Shown here: positions 46,122 through 57,567 of the stretch, piece after piece | Layout: each line of letters begins with the position of its first letter | Numbering within the stretch: position 1 is the first letter of the stretch | Source of the DNA: Lactuca virosa | Taxonomy: Eukaryota; Streptophyta; Magnoliopsida; Asterales; Asteraceae | Direction: 5' to 3' | Length of the DNA: 64,000 nucleotides | NCBI GenBank assembly: GCA_928212115.1 | Contig: CAKMRJ010005412.1 | Span: 252,591,648 to 252,655,647 of the forward strand | Program-made: the position numbers and the translations under genes | The notes under the pieces: model-generated | The model's database searches: none | What the model saw: only the letters and a program-made list of their open reading frames with translations | Told to the model about the DNA's origin: nothing

Positions 46122-48283
46122 TTAATGTAAAGACAAACTACACAAAGGAAGAAAAGTCGGTTTTGTGCTAGTCTCTACTATTATAAACTCTTAAATTATC
46201 TTACGGCATTTCGAAATCACTGATTTATGCATTGAATTAGGTTTCCAGACATGGGTAAAAAAGAAAAATAATATGATAATTAAAAATGATAATGAAAAGT
46301 TAATGATTTATAAAAGTTTATCCTTATTTTTACATAACCACACCTATTTAAATTGCATAAAACCAAACCGATAAACCTATTTATTCATATTTGATGTTAG
46401 AATTCTACAATTACCAAGGTGTTTTTATCATTTTTTATATTTTACTTAATGGAAAGATGCCTCGATCAAGTAAGCTAGGTATAAGTTTTTTTTTTACCTA
46501 ATGCAAATATAATGACATAATAAGTAAAATAAGAGAAAAACTACAACATTTAAAATTATAAACTGAGCCACACCCTTTAAACAAACCATCATTGAGTTAT
46601 CAAAATCAGTAACCTGAAGGTAGTCACTATAAATTATATGCAAATACGTATACATGAGAAGAAACTAAAATGAAAAATGATAACTACCTCCACGTTATAG
46701 TTTATAAAAAATAAGGCAAACACCTTAGCTACATGCATAGATACCCTACTCCCAATACTAAAGAAATTAGTCTACAAATGGCTTGCATTATCCAAAACAT
46801 TCATACTCTTATTTCTCTTTCTCATTTGTACTTGTTGGTTGACATATGCATTCATCATATGACATAAAAAGTAAAAGCAACATAATTTATTATTATCATA
46901 TTTACAAAATCCCAAAACTAATTCACAAAGACAGTAAACCGATTAAATCACCTCTTTGTCGAACGGATACACTAAATATATAACAAAAACTCAACACATA
47001 TGGAACAGCAAATGATTTGCTCGTATAAATTCAAATAACTTCCATGATTCGACATATTCTTGGATTAGAGCCGAAGCGAGAGGGACAGAGGGTTTAAAAA
47101 ACAAATTACCCAAAAATCAGGGAAAATGAATCTATTCATCATCGCCATCATTATTCCAAAAGAAGGAAAATCTATAGAAAAAAAAAACGAAAATTAACCC
47201 TAACAGTTTGACGAGCGATGTTACTTACCATAATCCAAAAACCAAGTCGAACTGAAAGACATGGTCTAATCGCTTTGACTCAAGCTTGAAGGTTTTACCT
47301 TGTATAGAGAGAAATGGCTTGTGTGGTGGCTTCATGGAGTTTCCTTTTGATTGAAATCAACTGATCTTTATCTTCTTTGGCGTGAAATCAGAAAAAAAAA
47401 AAAAAAAAAAGGATCAAAGTTTCAGATTTGTAGAACAGGATGAAAAGTTATGGCTAGGTTTGAATTTTCAATTTGAATATACGAAGAATGAGAAAATATG
47501 GCCTTAAATTCGGAGATGATTAGAATGAGGAACAACATTAACGTCACAAAGATTTGACAATAATACCCTTATACAAGAAATGAACTGAATATAATAAGAG
47601 GGTACTTTTGAAATTTAACATTGAACCAGATAAGCTGTAAACAATGTCACGTGTATAAAAGTTTCTTTTATTAATAAGGGAGATTTGTATTCGAATTATA
47701 AGCATATTATTATGTACGTTATGGTTTAAGGTACTCATTTAATCACAACAATGCTATAGTCTCCGTTTTCATATTGTATAACCATTAACATATTTTTGAT
47801 ATTGGTTGGAAATATGAAAACCACCTGTACTTTTCAGTTTTCATAACACGATTGTTGCTTTCCTATTTATCACTTTATCTCATAAAAAATGTGAGTACCG
47901 CTATATTCAATTCGAGTATCTATCATTTATTTATTATAATAAAAGATGTGAGTACCGCTATATTCAATTCGGGTATCTATCATTTATTTATAATAGTATG
48001 GCTCTGTACTATACTCCGATCATATATAGAACCGAACTTGATTTTACCACTTAAATACTTTGATCTATTGGTCTATATTGCCCATTACTCACTTTAAAAG
48101 CATTTAATATAGCATTCTACAAGTTCATCTAACTTATCTGGAGCTTCATAAAACATTTAGCATGGTAATTCATTTCTGTCACATGTTGCATAAGATTCTA
48201 TCTAACTAAGGTATAGCAATCATGTAACTCATTCACACTTTCCATAACTAAAGTCTAAGCCAAGGAGTGAAATGATACAATCC
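46122..48283. other. Upstream of the PPR gene; possible non-coding leader exon
   Basis: No protein gene. On the minus strand a strong donor-like ATGGTAAGT (about 47225-47233), with an acceptor-like TTTGTGTAG close to the PPR ATG (about 46140), might frame a 5' UTR intron of about 1.1 kb; this is consensus-based inference. A run of about 20 A lies at 47391-47410. Confidence 0.3.
47891..48004. repeat. 57-bp tandem duplication
   Basis: GTGAGTACCGCTATATTCAA occurs at 47891 and 47948. The units are nearly identical (a CGAGTATC/CGGGTATC difference). Confidence 0.85.
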
Positions 48284-48286
48284 TAA

Positions 48287-51200
48287 AGCCCTGTTTGTTT
48301 ACCTCGTATTACCTCTTAATAATATATAGGTCTGAATTTATTGGTGTTTGTTTATAACTTTATTTGGCATCTGAATCTTAAAATCATCATTTATTCGGTC
48401 AGACATGTAACCATAAAAGGTGTGTTGCCTGTCATACCCCCAAACCAAAACGGTGGAAACGTTCGGGGCGGAGGACGTCATGTACAATATCATAACAATG
48501 CACAATAGTAAAACAAGCAACAACATCATCCATTGCATTAATAATATAGTTGATACAAGTGTGTTCTGTGTAAAGTTGTAAGACACCAAAAATATGTAAT
48601 CAACAAAATAAAGACGAGTCTTGAATATGCTCCGTCTTCTCAAAAACCTGGTCATCTGTACCTGTCTACTGGTGACCTGAGAATACAAGTTATTTTGAAA
48701 GAGAGTATCAAGATAAAAGTTGAGTGAGTGCATAAGTATTTTTGTGTCAAATGTTTGCATTAGTTTCACGAAAATGTTTGTATATGTAAAGTAAAAATGT
48801 TTGTATCTTTCTAGAAAATCCTATATTTTCTACTTAAATGAAAAGTAGTCTTCTACGAATACTCAACCGTTTTGTATGCTTGTTCTCTCGTAAAAATGTA
48901 TGTTTTTCCAAGTTTATGACTATCTTTACTAGAAAAATAGTTTGCATTTCTCAATGTGTGAATATCACAGTATGAATGTAATGGAAAATGAAGATGTACA
49001 GTAGTGTTGTGAAAAATACTTTACTGAAGCACTAACTACCTTAAAACCAATTAGTTAATTAAGGTAAAAATGTGATTAGGTTATAACCATGCTTGATTGA
49101 CTAGTATAAAACACGACGTTCTTCAGACGTCGAAAATGGTATGACATTTGTCACCCGTAGACCTGCAGGTCCCACTGTAGCTACCAGCAAGGTGTAAGAT
49201 GGTCAATCCCGTATAGATCTATACACAAACTCACGCTCTCCCTCCAGGAGACTCTGGTTACAAAACGTGACACAACAAGTATATTGTTATGCCATGAAAT
49301 AGTGTTTCACATTCTAGTTGTTCTGTTCTTGTTATAGTATGTATGTTTATTTATGTTCTTGTTATAGTATGTATGTTCCTTTCTGTTCTTGTTATAATAT
49401 GATTGTAATGTAATGTATAGTAGTAGTATGTATGAACTGACTCATGTATGTTTCACTGATCTAGAAATAGTAAGTAGTAATCATCTAAACTATACCTATT
49501 ATAATTTACTAGTATGATTGTTTGACTGTTTCTGATTTGTAGAAAATACTCAATTACTCACCATAAGCAACTAAGTTAAGTATGATCCTTAAAAATGGGT
49601 TTAATATTCATATATGTATTTAATGAGTATAATTATGATTTAGCCGACAGTCGAACTAATGATCCTACCCTAAGCCCACAACCAAATAAGGAACAGGAGT
49701 CAAGGTGTTTAGCAGTAGTCCTAAGTCCGTTAAAGCATACTTATACGTAAATAAATAGACGAATATTATTTTGATATAAAAGAAGTCTAAAATAGTTTAA
49801 AAGAGTTTTAACAAGTTTTTGAGTATAAGAAATCCTTTTGTTTGTTGTTTTCACACGTAAATGGTTAACACATTTGTATTGTGTTCTACTTGTATTCTCC
49901 CCCTAAAAGCATTTAAAAGCATTTAAAATTGTATTTGTAGGGGTATGAACTCACCTGATGTGAGTGATTCGAATGAAAGTTCGATATAGGATGCTTGGTA
50001 TCACTTAGTGAAGTCCCGTGCACAAACGGATCAATGAAGTGTTAGAACTGAAAATGGGAGGCTGAAAGATGATCACGACCAAGAGTGAAGGGTTCACGGC
50101 CCTTGAGTTGATCACGGCCTAAGAACACTTGAGTGTTCACGGCCCAAACTTGAAGGGTTCACGGCCAGAACTCTTGAAGATCTTTGATGAAAAGATGATG
50201 AATCAAGATGGAAGGCAAGGAACTTCTCAAAGACAACAAGAAAGGGATGAGTTACTTACGATTTAGAGGGGAAAAGAGAGCTTTTGGTTGATGATAGTTG
50301 AGAGAAAACTTGATGTTCACGGCTAGAAGATGAAGAAATGATGAGAAAATGAGCCAAACTCTTATATATAGCATGGAGTTCACGGTCAAGGATGGGTTCA
50401 CGGCCGTGAACCTAGTTTGCGGCCGTGAACCACTCTTGAAGGGGTTTCTAGCTCGGATGCAGTCCACTGATCTCAAGCTATTACTTCCTAACACCCAAAC
50501 CTTAGGTGTACAAGGCTTAGAAACTCATAAAATAATCCTTAACACAGTAAAAGGTAACAGAAACAAGTCTGACTTTTGATTGATTTGATTGACTTTTCAA
50601 TATAGGAATTTCGAGTTGTCACATTGCCCTTTTTTCCCTACCCTTGTTGTCCCTTTCTCTTCTTCTTTCATCCACCGAACACCAGCCTCCATCCCTCTTC
50701 TTCCTGTATCTCTGACGTCACATAGCATCGACGCCCATCGCACAAATCCGGCCACCATTGATTGAGCATGGGAGAAAACTGACTCCTACTTGATCTTTGG
50801 TGTACGGTAGAAACAGAAACACAAATAGAGAAAGAAGTCGAAGGGTAGAATAAGTCGCTTTAGGTATGTACCATTCTTCAGTTTTAACTTTTTCTCTCTC
50901 CCCCAAATACGCTGAATTGTCGATTTCTGGTTAAAATCAGGCTATTATTTGTGCTGATTTTGCTGAATCGCTGAAATTATTTGATGGAGTTATGTTATGA
51001 TGTTAAGGAATCTGTGTTGATTTTGTTGAATTTTTTTCCCTGGGCCGAATTATGTTCTAATGCAAAAATTTTGAAATTATCCTCCACATTTGATGAAATT
51101 ATTTGTTGACTTTGCTGAAAAGTTCATGAAGTTTGAATTGGATGATCTACTAGTAGGATTGAGTATAGTATTGAATGTTGGATGTCTTTACTCTCCATTT

Positions 51201-52016
51201 GTTTCTTTTCGAGTAACATACCTATGTTTGACTCCATTTCATAATTAAATTAGAGTTTCACAGTTACTGATTTGGATATATTATGAATTCATGTGTATTA
51301 TGTGCATTTTTATGATCATGAGGACATGCTTTGTGCAGGTTGTTTAGAAACCACCCCAAGCAACATGGATTTGCAAGGAATCGATCAACTTCCAGTTGTT
51401 GTGTGTATGTTTTTTCTTTATATTAACAACATTTTTCATTCCTGATTGTATACATTTTTCATTATTTTTGTCCAAAATTGTAACTGTTTTATGTTTGAAT
51501 GTTATGAAATTTAACAAACATTTGTCAATCTTGATATGATGCTTAAGCATTCATATCATTGAATCAAAAAATCGAATTCAAAACCGATAGATTATTAAGG
51601 TTTCTATTTATCAATAAAGGACGTTCGTTGTGTGTAAAATGGTTGAAGTTGAGAAGTATGACGTATTGTATGGAGAATTTTTTTGGTGTCATGTTTGAGT
51701 TGAAAGATATTTGTTATTCGATACTTTAAATCTTGGATGTTGAACCTTATATAAGTTTTTACACTGTCTAGTTTTTTGTATGGTGTTTAATTGTTTTGTA
51801 ATTATTCAAGGAGTTGGTTCAGTTATTTTTTAAAATGGAAGCATTAAATTTAGCAAAAAAACTAATAATAGAGAAGGGTAAAATGATCATTTTCATCATT
51901 CAACACAATAATTCAGAGGTTCCAACCAAACAACATGTTAAAATTCAGATCTTAAAAATTCAGACCCTTTTAGAAATTCAGACCCCTTAAAATTTTAAAT
52001 CCTGTCAAACAACCCC
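48287..52016. mobile_element. PIF/Harbinger-like element (deletion derivative) holding a solo LTR
   Basis: Left end GCCCTGTTTGTTT and right end CAAACAACCCC are flanked by TAA (48284-48286 and 52017-52019), the Harbinger target type. Subterminal TCTGAAT motifs point inward from both sides (48331 and 48370; several ATTCAGA at 51910-51990). The right interior has a C/T-rich leader (50640-50720), a donor-like AGGTATGTA (about 50861) and an acceptor followed by ATGGATTTGCAAGG (51365), which looks like a truncated gene start. The inverted match at the very ends is only partial, so the class could also be hAT. Confidence 0.4.
48430..50623 (-). mobile_element. Gypsy-type solo LTR, minus orientation
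   Basis: 2194 bp with a perfect 5-bp duplication TTGCC (48425-48429 and 50624-50628). On the minus strand it starts TGTGACAACTCG and ends GGTATGACA. In order it has GGTTCACGGCC-type palindromes (50412-50080), a TATA box (TATATATA, 50363-50370), a leader, AGGTGAGTT (49956-49948) and short tandem repeats (about 49330-49395). This order fixes the orientation. No internal sequence adjoins it. Confidence 0.82.
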
Positions 52017-52037
52017 TAAATGTCTCTAATACCAAAT

Positions 52038-55000
52038 TGTAACACCCCAAAAATTTCAAACTGTTTCAAAGCTATGGTTATAAAATCTTTTCAGGAATTA
52101 ACCCGCATTTAATAAAAACTCGGTACCATAAAAGCATTTACAATTAAAGCATTGTGTGTTACTATTTGTTAGGCGTGTCAAACCCAACAAATAAAGGGTA
52201 CAAATGACTCCTTAAACACTACTACTATGCACTAAAAACGTAGTACAAGGTGAGTAGGGTCGATCCACAGAGACACGGGACAAGTGTTTATACCTTTTTG
52301 CGTAAGGTACAAAAATGGTCACAGAATGGGGGGAATTTATAAGCAATGATTTAAACTATAGAATAAAGCAATAAGTAAATGATTGATTAAGTGAAATAAG
52401 TTGAAGATTTGTAAGTACTCCAACTCTATGCAAGACAAATTAGCAATGTGATTCCATGGATGACAAGATATTTGTTTAATTCTATCTAAGTTGGTACTTG
52501 AAAGTGTTAACAAGCTCTAACACTTCCCATTCACCACAATAATTAACCAAAACAAGCTCTTTGATTAATCCTAACCTTACCAATCTAATCTAAACAAACT
52601 CTTAGAATTAGGTTGAAAGATTGCATTAAACTTTATGTGAATGTTCCCAACAACACTCAATACTCCTCATAAGCTCGGGAGCATAAGAATGTGTGGATAA
52701 GATTTACACTAAATTCATTCAATAGAAATCAGTTTAGTTCTTGTTACCTAGTCCAATTTACAAAACAATTACGGATTTTGCAATTAGATAACTTGAATGA
52801 TCTAACCCTAATTCAAATGGCCAATAAGAATCACAATTAGAATCAAACATTCGATTGAAACAAAATCAAATTCACTAGATAGAAAATTGAAAGAAAACAT
52901 CAAGTCATATGATTGAAATCACAACTAGAAGTCAAGACATAAAGTTGGAGAATCTAGGGTTCTAGCCACTCATGACTAGAACAAGATCACAAATCTAGAA
53001 AATGAAATTAAAGTTCTTACAAAATGAAATCAAATGTTCCCAAGTGTTAATCAACTTCAAAGTCCTCAAGAAAAATCGCCTTCTCTACTCCAAAAGTCGA
53101 CCCCCCAAAGTAAAAAGTCGGTTCCCCTCTTTAAAAATGGTGAAAAACTGCTTTAAAACCCGCATTTACGTTTACACGGCCGCGTAAATTAACATTGTCA
53201 TTTACACGGCCCGCGTAAACGCAAAAATATACTGTGCAGAAATCTACGTTTATACGGCCCGCGTAAACGCAAGGCTTGCATTTACACGGCCGTGTAAATC
53301 TCTGTAAAGCCAAAATCTTCATTTCTTTGATATCTTGCTCCTCGGTGCTCCGCAAGTCCTGAAATTTTGTCCGCAACTTTTATTTACCTCCTCCAACAAT
53401 ATCCTACCTCCAAAAGTCCCTGGAATATCACAAAAGTATGTGAATGAAATTACCTCATGAAAAATCCCGAAAAACATGCAAAATGCATGAGTTTAAGCCT
53501 ATATGCAATGTACTTTTATGAAATAAAGCTACAAAATGGGTACATGAAATGCACCTAACACTATTAAACATCAATACAACAATAACAAGCAAATAAGAAT
53601 CACATCAATACAATAAATAAGGAACTTAACAAGTTCCACACCATTCTCTATCTCTCAACTTCTAACTTTCATATATCATCTTTTCTCCTTAAGTGGAACC
53701 TGGGATACACGACATTAAAAAGAGATACTTAACAATCATGTCTCGTGAGATACGTGGGTTTGCGACCCAAAACCTTTATCATATTTTTATCAAAAATATT
53801 TCAAAGCATTTTCATGTAAATTGTCTCATACATAACATAACATATCATATCATATCATTTCATAAGACATTTTTCCATATTCTATTCCATATCAAAACAT
53901 TTTATTGGACTTAACATAATTCAAAAGGCATTTCATTTCACATTACATTCAATTATTTCATTAACGACTAATTATGGTATTAAATCGTTGCCATTTTTAT
54001 ACTTAAGGTCTACGCCCAATAAATGAACCACTCCCAGGTCTAGACCAAGGTGGAAAGAACAAATCAATTTATCAAGGCATCGTATCAATTAGGACATCTA
54101 TCTCTTATGAGGTATCATGGCCCGAGCAGGTTTCATTGTGTCTTTTTATCTTTTTTGTAGCTTTCACATTCCTCGTCATCAATACACATATCATCATTTT
54201 CAATAGCATATGTTACTAGAAAAATATACTTTAAAAAGATAAATTTCACATATCAAAACATTTGTTCTTCCAAAACATTCTTTACTTTCAAAAACGTTTT
54301 TGCCTTCAAGACATTCTTTTCAAAAGCATTTAATATTTTCATTTCGAAACATTTTGTATATCAAAGCTTTAGTATTTCATTATCATAAAAATCATTTTGT
54401 CATGTACCCCAAAGTGGGAAAATTCCACACGTACTCACCTCAAGCATACGAAGGTTAGCTAGTCCTCTTCTAGTTCTTTTTCTTAGATCAACACTCTCAA
54501 ACACCACATATATAACATGAATGTGAAGGTCAACAAAATGACCAAAATACCCTTCTAAAATTTTTAACATTTAGATATTCCCCACAGACTTATTTACTTC
54601 CTATTAGTTTATATATAAAGTTTGAGGGCAATCGGATGTCATTTACTAGGTTTTCCACAAAAAAATACACTTAACAGAACATTTAACACGCCCCCATGTC
54701 AAATGTGTAGGTCACCTTTTGTGCAGAATTTTGCTAAAAGCTTTGTAACTTGTTCCCTAGACCTCCAATGGCCACCAAATTTTACCAAGTGGTTATTAAA
54801 GACTAAATAAAGGTTATCAACTTCTCAAATACTCAATTAAACCCTATAATCATGATTACTTAATCATTAGGACCTTTATCAAAATGTTAAGTTCATAATG
54901 CTTACAAACACTCAGATGAAAGGGTTAGGAGCTCAAGTTGCTCAAAAACGCTCTTCAACCAATATGATGTATTCACAAATCATTTAATACATCATTGGGT

Positions 55001-56272
55001 GTTTCCATGTACATAAAACCACAACCAATCTCATTGTAAGTACCTAATATAACCATGGAATCCTTAATTCCATTCCATGTTCCCAAATTACCCTTGGGCC
55101 AAAACAATCACTAAAGCTAGAACTTCACTACCATTCATTCGTGTTAATGTTCCAATAACATATCTAGAGTGTCAATTCATGTTCATGAATGCCATTCACT
55201 TATTATATGTCAATCATTATATAATGGCAATAGATTTCCTAAAATGCCCTTTTGGCCAGTTATTCCATAAATTCAACTATATATCACCCAAGCCTTCATG
55301 TTCTTGCATTTAAATCATATTATTAGTATCATTTCATGTTTACGAGTATCATATACTCATCAAATGCTCACATACAATTAATTCTGTTGTTTTCATCACA
55401 ATTTCCCTAAAATCACCTAAAATTCACGTTCATACTTGATTCCACCATCATGGATGTGATTGAGCATTCCAATTGGGTTTATTGACATCAAAAATCATAT
55501 AAGTCATTGAATCCATTCCAATCTAACATATAAACATGAAATCCCTTATTTGAATTTTTAGGGTTCATGAGGGGTTTCATTAAAATCCTCAAACCCATCA
55601 ATATGATGATTTGACTGAGATTGATATTGAGATCATCAAAACAACTCAAGAGAGGTTAGAAACCAAAACCCTAATCAAAGAATCAAACTAATTTCGACAT
55701 TGAGGTTTTCCCCAAACCTTGAATTCGAAATATAGAGTTAGAGGATAAGAAATTATACCTCTCAAGCTTGATGTTACTTTATATCTTCAATTCCTAGCTT
55801 GATTCCTCAATGACCACTCTAAATCTTCCTTTGCTTAATAGAATTCACCATTTACCTCTCTCTTTCTCTTAACCGCGTTATTTTTTAAGCAAATGGGATC
55901 GAAGACCCATTAACTAGTTTTGAACTTTATCAACTTGCCACTTTCGGTCCCTCATTTCAAAACCTCTTTCAAAATAACTCCAAACTAACTTAGAAGCTTT
56001 AATGAACTTCCAAAATGGCCCCTCAACATCATAATCTTCGCAACTTAGTCTAAGTTATTTAAGTTGGTCAAATCTCTAGTCAAACCTAAGTTTCACCCGA
56101 TTGTCACAATAATCCTTTAACTTTTAAGATGTTATAATTTTCACTTCTAACCTTCCAAACTTCATATCAACCAATGATATGCTTACTTCTTAATGCTCTA
56201 ACTATATACACCATCTCTCTTCTATTCACTTTATTTATTTAATAACCAAGTCTTAAATTTTAGGATGTTACA
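52038..56272 (-). mobile_element. Gypsy-type LTR, minus orientation, with primer site and a family C insertion
   Basis: On the minus strand the LTR starts TGTAACATCCTAAAATTT (56272) and ends GGGGTGTTACA (52038). It is followed after three bases by TGGTATTAGAGA (52034-52023), a Met-tRNA primer site with two changes, so this is a 5' LTR whose internal region has been lost or displaced. AGGTGAGT sits at 54440-54433. Without the family C insertion it is about 2.75 kb. The flanks do not match (CAAAT and GACTG), as expected for one LTR of a larger element. Confidence 0.6.
52167..53640 (+). mobile_element. Solo LTR, family C copy 3, inside the minus-strand Gypsy LTR
   Basis: 1474 bp starting TGTTAGGCGTGTCAAACCC and ending GTTCCACA, flanked by CTATT (52162-52166) and CCATT (53641-53645), 4 of 5. 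It has the GGGTCGATCCACAGAGA phrase near the left end as in the other copies. A cluster of CGGCC-centred palindromes lies at about 53160-53300, including a perfect 20-bp one at 53280-53299. Confidence 0.65.
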
Positions 56273-57385
56273 GACTGTTGGTATTATTATCAAAGTATAG
56301 ATGAAGCTTTAAAGGATTATTACGTGGGAGCTTGGATGTTTGTACGTGTGGAGCTTTAATTAGATACACTAATGTCTTTGGAACTTGTACTATGACATTT
56401 ATATGCTCTTAAATGACACACTTGTGTTCAAACCTGTATAATGAGGTGTATATTCGATTCTTATACGCTATATATAGATGGAGAGAGTTAGGTTTTATGT
56501 CATTATTGCATAATACGCCCTTTAGATTATTTGATGCTCTTTGTTTTCTTAGAACTCTTAATTAGTGTTCCAAGTTCTTGCTCACTGTTAGGATAAAACA
56601 ATATTGAATAAAGAGTGTAGTGTAGGATATGTGTAATGAAATTTATTTTGTAAGATAATCGTTTTAACGAGAAGTTGATGGTTATAGTTTTGTCACACTT
56701 AAATAAGAAACCAAATCACAAACATACATCTAAACAATTGAAAGTTAAATACCAACAAGTTTTTAGCCTAACAGTATGATGAAATGTCATTTTTCGATGA
56801 GGTTAATGGTTTAAGTTCCATCTTGAACATATATGTTATTCGATTTAGAGTGGGTGCATTGCCGTTTTAAAAAATAAAAATAAAAAAATGAAAGTTAAGT
56901 TATAGAAGAAATAGAACAATGACAATATAGTGAGTTGACAATAATTTATAACACTTTAAAACTAAACAATGTTAAAATTGGAGACAAAATCTATAATAAA
57001 ACCACGTTAAAAAAACTATTTTATGCAAGTTAAATTTTTCCTAAAATTATAACTACAAAAAATAAAAAACCACACTTATTACGTATTACTTTTGCAATTT
57101 CTTTAAATGAATTTTTGGCTGACTTTTTTTTTAAAAACTAAATTATAAAAAGAGCATAAAAGAAATTATAAAAGATAAGAATACCATGTCGGGTGATCCA
57201 GGAACAAAAACGCAACAAAATTTAAACTTAATAACAAAATTTTAACAAAAATTCATTACACTGAAAATGTATATTCTCGTTAACAATGTTTTTTTTTTTT
57301 TTTAATTGTTTTTTTCATTTACTTTAACAATTATGATACGTCGTTTTTTTAAATTATATAAACCGGTCATGACTTTTAAACTCAT
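56273..57385. other. Intergenic and distal upstream region of the Treslin-like gene
   Basis: AT-rich, no coding frame and no recognisable repeat boundary. Confidence 0.4.
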
Positions 57386-57391
57386 ATAATT

Positions 57392-57400
57392 CTCCCGCCA
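57392..57400 (+). promoter_or_regulatory. E2F-like site upstream of the Treslin-like gene
   Basis: CTCCCGCCA, reverse complement TGGCGGGAG, contains the GGCGGGA core recognised by E2F factors, about 170 bp before the ATG. A second CCGCCC lies at about 57412. A CT-dinucleotide run follows (57429-57447). S-phase genes in plants commonly carry such sites. Function here is inferred. Confidence 0.45.
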
Positions 57401-57567
57401 TTGCTACATTGCCGCCCATTTTGTCCCGGTCTCTCTCTCTCTCTCCACGTTGGTGCGGCGCAAGTTAGCATCCTGGATCTGCAATAAGCATATCTGCTCT
57501 TCTACTTCTACAGCGAGAACCCCGTATCTCTGTGCTCTCCCCGAAAGTCTTAAAATATCAAGCTTGA

